From positions 1-54,592 of the forward strand of contig JBBAEV010000002.1 in assembly GCA_041655735.1 (NCBI GenBank): a stretch of DNA of 54,592 bases, written 5' to 3'. A program made the position numbers and the translations under genes. A model generated the notes under the pieces. It worked only from the letters and a program-made list of their open reading frames with translations. It was not told where the DNA came from and made no database searches. This stretch comes from JBBAEV01 sp041655735 (GTDB taxonomy: Bacteria; Bacillota_I; Bacilli_A; RF39; UBA660). Positions 16,168-25,596 of this stretch are shown here, one piece after another (the first letter of the stretch is position 1; each line of letters begins with the position of its first letter).

Positions 16168-17160
16168 ATGGCAAATGATGTTTTTGTTTTTATGGATAAT
16201 GTATTTGGTTGGAGATTATCAAAAAAGGATTTAATGAAAATTGCTAAGGGTATTACCCATTTGTCACGTCGGAATCAGCAGATAATATGTGATAGGAGGC
16301 CTGCTGTCTTTTCACTTTTAACTAATTGTCAAAATATAGATAAAGATATATTAAGAGAAGCTTTGAAAAGTACACCGGGATTAGTGGCATTTGCAAGTAA
16401 TCATCTTGAACTTAGTAATAGAGAAATAATAGGCTGTTTAAATCGTTTAAAATTTCCATATTTTCAATTATTTTATCCCGAAGTTTTTAATGGTGTTATG
16501 TTTGATGTATATTATAAAAGAGTGACAAATAAATGGCGCATTGATAGATATGGTTCTAGTAGATATGACAGTGCTCTTGATCTTAAAACCAGCGATTTAT
16601 TAGAACTAGCCCAAAGACTTACGCTGGATGATTTTACAGAAGAGGAACTAATTGAAAGAAAAAAAGGAGTTCTTGAAGCTTTCTTTGAAGATAAATTTTG
16701 GCAAAAAGAAATAAGAAAAAACTTAGGTATAGAAAAATCTTGGAGACCTGTTCCTAGAGAAGTCCAAAATTTATATTGGCTTAATGCTATTGTTAGTCAA
16801 AAATTTATTCCCCCGAAAGATGATAGTATTTTAAAAAACAAATTATTCTTTTATGAAGTTGCTGAACTTATAAGTTCGGCAGACTCTTGTCATTATACTG
16901 CTGGTGGGGGATATAAGAGCAGTTTCAAAGAACGAAAAGAAATACAAGAGCGAGAAAAGGATTATTTAAGCGTTGTATATAGGGAAGAAGCTATGCCTGA
17001 ATTTATTGGCTGTTATTTGGCGGGATGCGACTTACATCTATGGGATAAAAGTATGAAGATTCCTGATTTACCGTTTTTTGAACAAGCAATCAAACAAATA
17101 CGAGTAGGAATAGTAAGTCAAGATTCTAATGATAAAAATAAAATAAATCAAAAGAAATAA
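16168..17160 (+). CDS. Conserved-looking protein of unknown function
   Basis: A 330-aa soluble-looking protein that I do not recognise. It has no signal peptide or membrane span. Its segments include LSRRNQQIICDRRP (near residue 32), LVAFASNHLELSNREIIGCLNRL (70-93) and a Trp/Tyr-rich middle (WRPVPREVQNLYWLNAIVSQ). A Cys/His-containing region follows (SADSCHYTAGGGYKSS and GCYLAGCDLHLW), and the tail is Lys/Asn-rich. It starts 22 bases after parE behind a weak CGGGGG ribosome-binding site, so it is likely co-transcribed with parE, and a terminator follows. Its base composition looks slightly less AT-biased than its neighbours. Confidence 0.7.
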   Translation: MANDVFVFMDNVFGWRLSKKDLMKIAKGITHLSRRNQQIICDRRPAVFSLLTNCQNIDKDILREALKSTPGLVAFASNHLELSNREIIGCLNRLKFPYFQLFYPEVFNGVMFDVYYKRVTNKWRIDRYGSSRYDSALDLKTSDLLELAQRLTLDDFTEEELIERKKGVLEAFFEDKFWQKEIRKNLGIEKSWRPVPREVQNLYWLNAIVSQKFIPPKDDSILKNKLFFYEVAELISSADSCHYTAGGGYKSSFKERKEIQEREKDYLSVVYREEAMPEFIGCYLAGCDLHLWDKSMKIPDLPFFEQAIKQIRVGIVSQDSNDKNKINQKK

Positions 17161-17163
17161 AAT

Positions 17164-17193
17164 AAACAATATTAACAAATATTGTTTTTTTAT
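17164..17193 (+). terminator. Intrinsic terminator
   Basis: A perfect 10-bp stem (AAACAATATT / AATATTGTTT) with an AACA loop and a T-run. Confidence 0.88.
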
Positions 17194-17263
17194 TAATATA
17201 TTTAATTATATGGTATACTATAAATGCATTTTCTTTGAAAAAAAGAAAAGTTTTTGTGTTATG

Positions 17264-17284
17264 CGAACAAATGTATGGTATAAT
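17264..17284 (+). promoter_or_regulatory. uvrBA promoter with LexA box
   Basis: CGAACAAATGTATG (17264-17277) matches the Gram-positive LexA consensus at all but one base. It overlaps the TG of the extended -10 TGGTATAAT (17276-17284). The uvrBA operon is thus predicted to be SOS-induced, as in B. subtilis. Confidence 0.75.
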
Positions 17285-17309
17285 GGTAAAGTACGAAAGG
17301 AGAACTATT

Positions 17310-19265
17310 ATGTTTGAATTAAAAAGTAATTATAGTCCAGCTGGTGATCAAAAGAAAGCTATTAAAGAATTAGTATATGGCATAAATAGTAATAAAAAAG
17401 AACAGGTTCTCCTTGGGGCAACTGGTACTGGTAAAACTTATACTATTGCCCAAGTAATAAATGAAGTTAAGATGCCTACTTTAGTTATTGCGCACAACAA
17501 AACATTAGCCGGACAATTATATAATGAGTTTAGGGAGTTATTTCCTAATAATAGAGTTGAATATTTTGTTTCTTATTATGATTATTACCAACCGGAAGCA
17601 TATGTGGTTAGAAGTGACACTTATATTGAAAAAGATGCTTCGATTAATGAAGAAATTGATGAACTTCGTCATAGTACAACCGCTTCTTTAATAAGTAATG
17701 ATGATGTTATAGTGGTTGCTTCTGTCTCTTGTATTTATGGAATTGGCGAAAGAGAAGAATATGAAAAAAAGACACTTACTTTAAGAGAAGGCGTGACTAT
17801 CAATCGTGATGAAGTAATTAGTAAACTAGTTGACATGCAATATACAAAGAATAATATTGATTTTAAGAGAGGAACTTTTAGAGTGCGAGGCGACATCTTA
17901 GAGATAATTCCTATATATGAAAAAGCAAATTCTATTAAGATAGAGTTTTTTGGTGATGAAATCGAAAAAATAAAAGAAGTAGAAGTAGTATCAGGCAAAG
18001 TAATTAAAACTAAGAAGGTTATAACTATTTTTCCTGCTTCTCACTTTGTGACTAGTGAAGATAAGTTAAAAAGAGCTATTACGACAATTAAATCAGAACT
18101 AGAAGAAAGATTAAAATATTTCCGTGAAAATGGGAAACTTCTAGAAGCAGAAAGGATTGAACAGCGTACTAACTATGATTTGGAAATGCTTAATGAAGTA
18201 GGTAGTGTGAGTGGAATAGAAAACTATTCACGTCATTTATCTGGCAAAGAAGAAGGGGAACCACCAGAGACATTAATTGATTTCTTCAACAAACCATTTC
18301 TTACAGTTATTGATGAATCACATGTGACATTACCTCAACTTAGAGCGATGTACCAGGGAGATCATTCTCGTAAAGAGAGTTTAGTTGATTATGGATTTAG
18401 ATTACCCTCGGCTATGGATAATAGACCACTTACTTTTGAAGAGTTTAATAAAAAGTTAGACAAAGTAATATATGTATCAGCCACGCCTTCACCTTATGAA
18501 ATAAAACAAGCTAATAATGTTGTGGTAGAACAAATTATTCGTCCTACTGGTCTTGTTGATCCAGTTATTAAAGTATTTAATCCTACCAATCAAATAGATA
18601 GAGTAATTGAACTTATTAATGAACAAATTAATAAGGGTAATCGTACGTTAATTACTACGCTAACAATAAGAATGGCTGAGGAATTAACTAAATATTTAGA
18701 AGATATAGGAATAAAGGTAGCATATTTACACAGTGAAGTTAAGACTTTAGAAAGAATGCATATTGTGCGTAATTTAAGATTAGGTAAATTTGATGTTTTA
18801 GTAGGTATTAATTTACTTAGAGAAGGTCTAGATTTACCAGAAGTTGGACTAGTATGTATCCTTGATGCGGATAAGGAAGGGTTCCTTCGTAGTAAAACGT
18901 CTTTAATTCAAACAATTGGTCGTGCTGCTCGTAATAAAGATGGCATGGTTGTGATGTTTGCAAGTAAGATTACCGAGGGTATGAAATATGCCATTGATGA
19001 AACTAATCGAAGGAGAGCTATTCAGGAATTATATAATGAAAAAAATAATATAATACCTAAAACTATAGAAAAGGGTATCCCTGAATCCTTAGTAGCTGAA
19101 GAAGAAATAACAAAAGAAAATAAACTTCCAAAAATAACGAAGAAACAAAAAGAAAAAATTATGAAAAATGTTGAATATGAAATGAAAAAAGCCGCGGAAC
19201 AATTAGATTTCGAACGAGCTGCAGAACTACGTGACATATTATTTGAGTTACAAACGGAAAAATAG
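17310..19265 (+). CDS. uvrB: Excinuclease ABC subunit B
   Basis: UvrB is the damage-verifying helicase of nucleotide excision repair. Walker A GATGTGKT is at residues 36-43. The beta-hairpin that locks the DNA strand is present (YVSYYDYYQPEAYV), as are the DEAD-type Walker B VIDESHV, the helicase motif VGINLLREGLDLPE and QTIGRAARN. A C-terminal UVR motif (AAEQLDFERAAELRDILFEL) binds UvrC. An ATG at 17235 is in frame, but AAAGGAGA lies just before ATG 17310 and MFELKSNYSPAGDQ is the usual UvrB start, giving 651 aa. uvrA follows eight bases later. Confidence 0.97.
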   Translation: MFELKSNYSPAGDQKKAIKELVYGINSNKKEQVLLGATGTGKTYTIAQVINEVKMPTLVIAHNKTLAGQLYNEFRELFPNNRVEYFVSYYDYYQPEAYVVRSDTYIEKDASINEEIDELRHSTTASLISNDDVIVVASVSCIYGIGEREEYEKKTLTLREGVTINRDEVISKLVDMQYTKNNIDFKRGTFRVRGDILEIIPIYEKANSIKIEFFGDEIEKIKEVEVVSGKVIKTKKVITIFPASHFVTSEDKLKRAITTIKSELEERLKYFRENGKLLEAERIEQRTNYDLEMLNEVGSVSGIENYSRHLSGKEEGEPPETLIDFFNKPFLTVIDESHVTLPQLRAMYQGDHSRKESLVDYGFRLPSAMDNRPLTFEEFNKKLDKVIYVSATPSPYEIKQANNVVVEQIIRPTGLVDPVIKVFNPTNQIDRVIELINEQINKGNRTLITTLTIRMAEELTKYLEDIGIKVAYLHSEVKTLERMHIVRNLRLGKFDVLVGINLLREGLDLPEVGLVCILDADKEGFLRSKTSLIQTIGRAARNKDGMVVMFASKITEGMKYAIDETNRRRAIQELYNEKNNIIPKTIEKGIPESLVAEEEITKENKLPKITKKQKEKIMKNVEYEMKKAAEQLDFERAAELRDILFELQTEK

Positions 19266-19273
19266 GTGATATT

Positions 19274-22096
19274 ATGCAAGATAAAATAATAGTAAAGGGA
19301 GCCCGAGAAAATAATCTAAAGAATATTGATCTTGAGATTCCTAAAAACAAATTAATAGTAATGACTGGAGTATCAGGTAGTGGTAAAAGTAGTCTTGCTT
19401 TTAATACTATTTATGCTGAAGGTAGAAGAAGATACGTTGAAAGTTTATCTTCATACGCTCGTCAGTTTTTAGGCGGTAGTGATAAGCCCGATGTTGATTC
19501 CATTGAAGGACTAAGTCCTTCTATTTCCATTGATCAAAAAACAACTAGTCGTAATCCTCGTAGTACCGTTGGTACAGTTACCGAAATATATGACTTTTTA
19601 AGGCTGTTATATGCCCGCATTGGGATTCCTCACTGTCCTATACATAAAGAGTCTATTAGTAATCAAACAATTGATGAAATAGTAAATAGAGTGTTGGAAA
19701 ATAAAGAAGACAGTAAAATTCAAATATTAAGTCCGATTATTAGAGAGCGTAAGGGGGAACATCTTGAATTAATAGAGAATCTAAAAAAAGAAGGATATTC
19801 ACGGGTTTTAATTGATGATATTGCTTCTGATTTGGATGAAGAAATTGTTCTTGATCGTAATAAAAAGCATAACATCTCCGTAATAATTGATCGCCTTATA
19901 TTAAAAGATGGTATTAGAAGTAGATTAGCTAGTTCAATTGAAACAGCTTTAGAACTAGCTGATGGAAGATGTATTGTTGATATCAATGGGGAAAGGAAGA
20001 TGTTTTCAGAAGATTATGCTTGTCCTTATTGTGATTTTTCTTTACCTAAATTAGAACCTCGTATGTTTTCATTTAATGCCCCTTTTGGAGCTTGTAATGC
20101 TTGTCATGGTTTAGGCACGAAAATGGAAATTGATGAAGATTTAATTATCCCTAATAAACACTTGAGTATTAATGAGGGAGCTATTAAATCACTAAACCAT
20201 GAAGATAAAGAAAATATTGCTTATAATCTTTTATATCAAGTATGTAGTTATTATAACATTAATATGAATAATCCAATTGAAGAACTTACTAGAGAACAAT
20301 TAAATATTATTTTATATGGAAGTAAAGATATATTACCTTTCAATATTGAAACGAAAAATGGAAATATTATAAAAAGGAATGAGCCGTATGAAGGTATAAT
20401 CACTAATTTAAAAAGAAGATATCACGAAACTACCAGTCAATATATAAGAGAATGGATTGAAGGCTATATGGTGGAAAGTGAATGTGAAATATGCCATGGC
20501 TCAAGATTAAAGGACGCTATTCTTAGTGTTCTAATAGGAGGCAAAAATATATATGAGGTTACAACGTTAAGTATTAGTAACTTAATTCAGTTCTTTAGTA
20601 AGTTGAAACTAACAGATAGGGAACAAGAAATTGCGAGGTTGGTATTAAATGAAGTGAAAGATCGTCTTGCTTTTTTAAATAATGTTGGCTTAAGTTACTT
20701 AAATTTAGCTAGAAAAGCCAGTACTATTTCAGGAGGAGAAGCCCAAAGAATTAGACTTGCGACCCAAATAGGTTCAAGATTAACTGGGGTTTTATATGTA
20801 CTTGATGAGCCTAGTATTGGTCTTCATCAAAAAGACAATAAGAAACTAATTGAGGCTTTAATTCAAATGCGTGATTTAGGTAATACTTTAATAGTGGTTG
20901 AACATGATGAAGAAACAATGAGTTATGCTGATCGCATAATTGATATTGGTCCGGGGGCAGGTCGTTATGGTGGCGAAGTAGTTTTTAATGGATCTTATCA
21001 AGATATACTAAAAAGAGAAGATAGTATTACCGGGTTGTATTTAAGTGGTAAGAAGAAAATACCAATTCCTTTAAAACTAAGGGAAGGTAATGGTAAAAAG
21101 ATAAAAATAATAGGAGCAACAAATAATAATCTAAAAAATATAGATGTAGAATTTCCTTTAAGTAAGTTTATTGCCGTTACTGGTGTATCAGGAAGTGGTA
21201 AAAGTAGTTTAGTAACAGATATATTATTAATGTCTACTAAAAATTATTTATCGAAAAGAAGTGAACCGGTTGGTAGACATAAACGTATTGTTGGTCTAGA
21301 AAATGTTGACAAAGTTGTTGACATATCACAAAGTCCAATTGGTCGTACCCCTCGTTCTAATCCGGCTACTTATGTAGGAGTATTTGATGATATTAGAGAT
21401 GTTTTTGCAATGACAAAAGAAGCTAAAATAAAAGGTTATAAAAAGGGAAGATTCTCCTTTAATGTCAAAGGAGGACGTTGTGAAGCATGTAATGGTGATG
21501 GAATAAAGAGAATATCAATGCATTTTTTACCTGATGTTTATGTTCCTTGTGAAGTATGTCATGGAACTAGATATAATAGTGATGTTTTAGAAATTAGGTT
21601 TAAAGGAAAAAATATAGCAAATGTGCTTGATATGACGGTTGATGATGCTTTAGATTTCTTTTCTAATTTACCAAGAATAAAAAACAAACTAGAAATGATG
21701 AGAGAAGTGGGTCTGGGTTATATTAAATTAGGGCAATCGTCCCCTACTTTATCAGGAGGGGAAGCCCAAAGAGTAAAACTAGCCAAAGAGTTACAGAAGA
21801 GACCTACTGGTAAATCATTGTTTATTTTAGATGAACCCACGACCGGGCTTCATACTGAAGATGTTAAGAATTTAATTGAAGTTTTAAACAAAATCGTGGA
21901 TGGTGGCGATACTGTTATTGTTATTGAACACAATCTTGATGTTATTAAAGTGGCCGACTATATTATTGATTTAGGTCCAGAAGGTGGCGAATTTGGTGGT
22001 GAAGTAATTGTGGTAGGTACACCATATCAAGTGATGAATGAATCAAAGTCATATACTGGTGAATACTTGAGAAAAGTTTACGAAAATGATAGATAG
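19274..22096 (+). CDS. uvrA: Excinuclease ABC subunit A
   Basis: UvrA is the dimeric ABC ATPase that first detects bulky DNA damage and loads UvrB. Two ATPase modules are complete: Walker A GVSGSGKSS at 32-40 and again near residue 638, and the signature SGGEAQR in each half. Zinc modules are present: CPYC...CNAC in the first half and CEACNGDG...CEVCHG in the second. Length 940 aa is normal. The ribosome-binding site AGGTGAT overlaps the uvrB stop, so the two are translationally coupled and share the SOS promoter upstream of uvrB. Confidence 0.98.
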   Translation: MQDKIIVKGARENNLKNIDLEIPKNKLIVMTGVSGSGKSSLAFNTIYAEGRRRYVESLSSYARQFLGGSDKPDVDSIEGLSPSISIDQKTTSRNPRSTVGTVTEIYDFLRLLYARIGIPHCPIHKESISNQTIDEIVNRVLENKEDSKIQILSPIIRERKGEHLELIENLKKEGYSRVLIDDIASDLDEEIVLDRNKKHNISVIIDRLILKDGIRSRLASSIETALELADGRCIVDINGERKMFSEDYACPYCDFSLPKLEPRMFSFNAPFGACNACHGLGTKMEIDEDLIIPNKHLSINEGAIKSLNHEDKENIAYNLLYQVCSYYNINMNNPIEELTREQLNIILYGSKDILPFNIETKNGNIIKRNEPYEGIITNLKRRYHETTSQYIREWIEGYMVESECEICHGSRLKDAILSVLIGGKNIYEVTTLSISNLIQFFSKLKLTDREQEIARLVLNEVKDRLAFLNNVGLSYLNLARKASTISGGEAQRIRLATQIGSRLTGVLYVLDEPSIGLHQKDNKKLIEALIQMRDLGNTLIVVEHDEETMSYADRIIDIGPGAGRYGGEVVFNGSYQDILKREDSITGLYLSGKKKIPIPLKLREGNGKKIKIIGATNNNLKNIDVEFPLSKFIAVTGVSGSGKSSLVTDILLMSTKNYLSKRSEPVGRHKRIVGLENVDKVVDISQSPIGRTPRSNPATYVGVFDDIRDVFAMTKEAKIKGYKKGRFSFNVKGGRCEACNGDGIKRISMHFLPDVYVPCEVCHGTRYNSDVLEIRFKGKNIANVLDMTVDDALDFFSNLPRIKNKLEMMREVGLGYIKLGQSSPTLSGGEAQRVKLAKELQKRPTGKSLFILDEPTTGLHTEDVKNLIEVLNKIVDGGDTVIVIEHNLDVIKVADYIIDLGPEGGEFGGEVIVVGTPYQVMNESKSYTGEYLRKVYENDR

Positions 22097-22132
22097 TGTT
22101 ATAATATAAACCAAGAAAAGAGGAATAATATG
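22097..22132 (+). promoter_or_regulatory. Promoter-leader module, copy 1
   Basis: The 36 bases from TGTTATAAT through the ribosome-binding site AAGAGGAATAAT to the ATG match 22718-22753 with one difference (A for G). They drive the HAD gene. Confidence 0.75.
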
Positions 22133-22717
22133 AGAGTATTTGATTTGGATGGAACAGTTCGAAAAGGAAATATAAGTGTTGATTTCTTTTGCTTTTGTAT
22201 GTTTAGACATCCCAAAGTATTATTATATTTTCCTACTTCATTACAAGGACTAGTTAGATATAAATTGGGATTAATAGATATAAGTGCTTCACAGAGTAAG
22301 TTTGTTAGATTTGTTAGATATATTAAAGATCCTCAAGAAACAGTTAATAACTTCTTAGATAAGACCTCTCATAAAACATTTGATTGGTATAAAGAACAAA
22401 GTGAAAAAGATGATGTATTTATAACAACATCACCAGATTTTTTAGTAGAGCCATATTGTGAGAGACTGGGAGTTACTAATGTAATCAGCACTAGAGTAGA
22501 TTTAAAAAATGCTACGGTTATTGATAAACCTTGTATTAGAGATGAAAAACTAAAAAGATTAAGAGAGATTTATGGAGAAGATCAGATAATAGATGAATTA
22601 TATACTGATAGTCTCTTGGAGGATAAATCATTAGTCGGTATTTCTAAAAAAATCTATGTTTATAAAAATGGTCATATGGTAAAAACAATTACTAATGATT
22701 GTCAAAATAATAAATAA
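22130..22717 (+). CDS. HAD-superfamily phosphatase-like protein (subclass IB type)
   Basis: A 195-aa protein. It begins with the HAD motif I FDLDGT (residues 4-9), continues with a mostly helical cap (residues 15-85), then motif II Thr/Ser in VFITTSP (about 103-109), a Lys in the IDKPCIRDEKLKRL region and an acidic motif YTDSLLEDKSL near 163. This fits phosphoserine-phosphatase-like IB hydrolases acting on small phosphorylated molecules; the substrate is unknown. It has its own promoter after uvrA, and that promoter-leader is nearly identical to the one of the next gene, which suggests joint control. Confidence 0.78.
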   Translation: MRVFDLDGTVRKGNISVDFFCFCMFRHPKVLLYFPTSLQGLVRYKLGLIDISASQSKFVRFVRYIKDPQETVNNFLDKTSHKTFDWYKEQSEKDDVFITTSPDFLVEPYCERLGVTNVISTRVDLKNATVIDKPCIRDEKLKRLREIYGEDQIIDELYTDSLLEDKSLVGISKKIYVYKNGHMVKTITNDCQNNK

Positions 22718-22753
22718 TGTTATAATATAAGCCAAGAAAAGAGGAATAATATG
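22718..22753 (+). promoter_or_regulatory. Promoter-leader module, copy 2
   Basis: Near-exact repeat of 22097-22132, placed before the deformylase-like gene. Thirty-five of 36 bases agree, including the -10 and ribosome-binding site. Confidence 0.75.
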
Positions 22754-23305
22754 TCAAGATTATCATTAGTACCATATGATTCACCAGTATTAAGGGGTCA
22801 TGCCTATAAAGTACAAAAGGTAGATAAACATATAAGATATATAATGGATGGTTTAGTAGAAACTTGTTATGAAACTAATCCTAGGTGTTTTGCTTTATCG
22901 GCTCCTCAAATTTGTATTAGTAAAAGAATAATTGTTGTTCCATATCATGATCAGTTAATACCTATTGCTAATCCCCGTATAATAAAAATGTCTGGTCTTC
23001 AAAGATATATAGAAGGATGTGGAACGGTGGATCTTAATCCTAGTATTAATGGGTACTTAAGAGGGTTTGTTGATCGTTTTGCTTTAATAAAAATGGTTGG
23101 TTTAGATTATAATGGTCGCCCAATTGAAATAGAAGCCCAAGGATTAGAAGCTCAAATTGATCAACATGAAATAGATCATTTAGATGGTATTTTATTTACT
23201 GATAAAATGAAAGATCCTATTATATTTAAAAGTGTCAAAGAGATAGATGAATTTCGTAAAAGTGAACAAGGTAAGTTAAAAGTATTAGTTCCGCCAATGA
23301 AATAA
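22751..23305 (+). CDS. Peptide deformylase family protein with diverged motifs
   Basis: Deformylases remove the formyl group from the initiator Met. The 184-aa protein keeps all metal ligands: Cys90 in EGC and His139/His143 with catalytic Glu140 in QHEIDHLDG. Motif 1 is CFALSAPQ instead of GxGLAAPQ, and motif 2 is EGCGT instead of EGCLS. The active Gln (Gln53) remains. It may be an active but specialised deformylase; whether it is the only one in the genome cannot be told here. It forms a pair with the preceding HAD gene through the duplicated promoter-leader. Confidence 0.82.
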   Translation: MSRLSLVPYDSPVLRGHAYKVQKVDKHIRYIMDGLVETCYETNPRCFALSAPQICISKRIIVVPYHDQLIPIANPRIIKMSGLQRYIEGCGTVDLNPSINGYLRGFVDRFALIKMVGLDYNGRPIEIEAQGLEAQIDQHEIDHLDGILFTDKMKDPIIFKSVKEIDEFRKSEQGKLKVLVPPMK

Positions 23306-23310
23306 TAATA

Positions 23311-23345
23311 AAAATAATAGTGATAATAAGTACTATTATTTTTAA
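23311..23345 (+). terminator. Intrinsic terminator
   Basis: AAAATAATAGT pairs with ACTATTATTTT (11 bp) followed by T residues. Confidence 0.8.
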
Positions 23346-23363
23346 TTTATAGTAGGTGATATT

Positions 23364-25094
23364 ATGATAAAAGAAAAATTAAAATTACTTCCCTCTAGTC
23401 CGGGGTGTTATATTATGAGAGATTCTTATAATAAGGTTATATATGTAGGAAAAGCAAAAAATTTAAAAAATAGATTAAGTAGTTATTTTACTGGTAAAAA
23501 TAATTTAAAAACAGAAATGATGGTAAGTAATATAAATAATTTTGAATATATTATCACTTCAAATGAAAAAGAAGCTTTTATTTTAGAAATTAATTTAATA
23601 AAAAAATATAATCCTAAATATAATATCCTATTAAAAGACGATAAAACATATCCATATATAGAACTTACTAAAGAAGAACATCCCCGCCTTTTAATAACTA
23701 GAGAACCAAATAAAAAAAGTTATTTATATGGACCATATCCCAATGTATATGCGGCAAGAGAAACATTAAATTTACTTAATAGGGCTTATCCTATTAGAAA
23801 ATGTAAAAATATTGGTAAGAAAGAATGTTTATATTATCATATAGGTGAATGTTTAGGACCTTGTATTAATAAAATACATGATAAATCTTATATTGAAAGC
23901 ATTAAAAAGTTTTTAAAAGGTAATTATAAAGAAATAAAAAAAGAATTAACTAATAAAATGAAAGAACATTCTTTAAAACTAGAATATGAGAAAGCTAGTG
24001 AATATAAAGAATTAATAAACTTCATTGAAGTAACATTAGAAAAACAACAAATAGTATCAAAAGAAAATAAAGATATTGATGTATTTGGTTATTATTTTCT
24101 GGATGGAATGCTTTCTATTAGTATTTTATTTATTAGAAATGGAGTAGTTCTATCAGTAAAAAATGATATTGTTGAAGTTATTGATTCATATGAAGAAGAG
24201 TTATTAGAATATATTGTTAAATATTATGAAAAAAATAATTTACCAGATATATTATATTTACCTAATATAATAGAGCATAATATCATAAATATTATAAATA
24301 CTAAGTTATTATTTCCTATAAGAGGTGAAAAGAAAAATCTTTTAGATATAGCTGGAGATAATGCTAAAAACGCCTTAGAAGAAGCAAATAGATTAAAACT
24401 TAATACATTAGAAAAGACTATTGAAGCTAATAAAAAGATAGGGGAGTTATTACAAACAAACTATCCTAGAAGAATAGAGGCATTTGATAATTCTAATTTA
24501 TTTGGTAAAGATGCAGTAAGTACGATGGTAGTATTTATTGATGGTAAACCAGCTAGAAAAGAATATCGTAAATATAAAGTAAAATATACAACTAAACCAG
24601 ATGATTATAATACTATGAAAGAAGTAATTCTTAGAAGATACACAAGAGTATTTAATGAAGATTTAGATAAACCAGATTTAATATTAGTAGATGGTGGTAA
24701 AGGTCAAGTAAAAGTAGCTAGAGATATATTAAAAGAATTAGGGTTTTATATTCCAGTAGCGGGATTAAAAAAGGATAATAAACATAATTTAGACTCTCTA
24801 GTGGGATTAGATCCTATTGAAGAAATAAAAATAAAGAAAAGTACCTCTGAGTTTAGATTATTAAATAAAATAGCAGAAGAAGTACATCGTTTTGCGATAA
24901 CTTTTCATAAAAATTTAAGAAGTAAGAGTAATTTATATAGTGAATTAGACAGTATTGAAGGTATAGGCGAAAAAAGGAAAAGAGAGTTGTTAAAAAGATT
25001 TGGTTCCATAAAAAAAATAAAAGAATCCTCTATTGAAGAATTAAGTAAAGTGATACCTAGGAATATAGCGATAAAATTATTAAAGAGAGAATAA
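23364..25094 (+). CDS. uvrC: Excinuclease ABC subunit C
   Basis: UvrC makes both incisions in nucleotide excision repair. The N-terminal GIY-YIG nuclease is clear (SPGCYIMRD, VIYVGKAKNLKNRLSSYF, about residues 12-42). A UVR motif for UvrB binding lies near 205-230. The RNase-H-like nuclease domain has IEAFDNSNLFG and the ILVDGGKGQVKVA motif, and a helix-hairpin-helix (SIEGIGEKRKRELLKRFGS) ends the protein. Length 576 aa is usual. AGGTGAT precedes the ATG. No LexA box is evident in the short upstream region, unlike uvrBA. Confidence 0.96.
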   Translation: MIKEKLKLLPSSPGCYIMRDSYNKVIYVGKAKNLKNRLSSYFTGKNNLKTEMMVSNINNFEYIITSNEKEAFILEINLIKKYNPKYNILLKDDKTYPYIELTKEEHPRLLITREPNKKSYLYGPYPNVYAARETLNLLNRAYPIRKCKNIGKKECLYYHIGECLGPCINKIHDKSYIESIKKFLKGNYKEIKKELTNKMKEHSLKLEYEKASEYKELINFIEVTLEKQQIVSKENKDIDVFGYYFLDGMLSISILFIRNGVVLSVKNDIVEVIDSYEEELLEYIVKYYEKNNLPDILYLPNIIEHNIINIINTKLLFPIRGEKKNLLDIAGDNAKNALEEANRLKLNTLEKTIEANKKIGELLQTNYPRRIEAFDNSNLFGKDAVSTMVVFIDGKPARKEYRKYKVKYTTKPDDYNTMKEVILRRYTRVFNEDLDKPDLILVDGGKGQVKVARDILKELGFYIPVAGLKKDNKHNLDSLVGLDPIEEIKIKKSTSEFRLLNKIAEEVHRFAITFHKNLRSKSNLYSELDSIEGIGEKRKRELLKRFGSIKKIKESSIEELSKVIPRNIAIKLLKRE

Positions 25095-25107
25095 AATTTA
25101 TAATTAT

Positions 25108-25136
25108 TTGACTTTGTAAATTGAAGGTGCTAATAT
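25108..25136 (+). promoter_or_regulatory. Promoter of the 118-aa gene
   Basis: TTGACT and TAATAT are 17 bases apart, 31 bases before the start codon. Confidence 0.65.
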
Positions 25137-25167
25137 ATATAATCGATAAAAGGGAAGGAAATGTAGT

Positions 25168-25524
25168 ATGAGTAAAAAAAATATATTGCTTTTTAGCGAA
25201 ATAATAAGGAGAATGAAGACGATTGATGTTTTTTATTTATCAGAAGAAGAAAAAATAATTTATCAAGATTTATTAATTAAAACCATAGGTAATGGTAATC
25301 AAAAAGAAATAAAGAACATACTAGACGAAATTGAAATTTTAAATATCTTACATAAAATAGACATAGAAAATGCATTAGATCCAATAGAAATGGCCAGAAC
25401 AATTATGCCTTTTGTAGAACAAATTTTAGAAGAAGGAATAAAAGGATACAACAAAGGATCAAAAGTATATAAAGCATTACAAAATAAAGCTAACCAAACG
25501 ATTGAACAAGCATATCAAAAGTAA
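25168..25524 (+). CDS. Small protein of unknown function
   Basis: A 118-aa soluble protein that I do not recognise. It is predicted mostly helical and is rich in Ile, Glu and Lys, without membrane spans or metal motifs. Segments include SEIIRRMKTIDVFYLSEEEK near the start and a C-terminal helical part (NKGSKVYKALQNKANQTIEQ). GGGAAGGAAATG supplies the ribosome-binding site. It has its own promoter and a terminator, forming a single-gene unit between uvrC and parC. Confidence 0.65.
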   Translation: MSKKNILLFSEIIRRMKTIDVFYLSEEEKIIYQDLLIKTIGNGNQKEIKNILDEIEILNILHKIDIENALDPIEMARTIMPFVEQILEEGIKGYNKGSKVYKALQNKANQTIEQAYQK

Positions 25525-25551
25525 AGAATAATTAATCAATTATTCTTTTTA
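25523..25551 (+). terminator. Intrinsic terminator
   Basis: AAAGAATAATT pairs with AATTATTCTTT (11 bp), followed by T residues. Confidence 0.85.
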
Positions 25552-25572
25552 TTTGTTTATAAATATTAATTT

Positions 25573-25581
25573 TGTTATAAT
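25573..25581 (+). promoter_or_regulatory. Extended -10 promoter of parC
   Basis: TGTTATAAT, 15 bases before the parC ATG. It shows that parC is transcribed apart from parE. Confidence 0.55.
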
Positions 25582-25596
25582 AATTATGGTGGTAAG

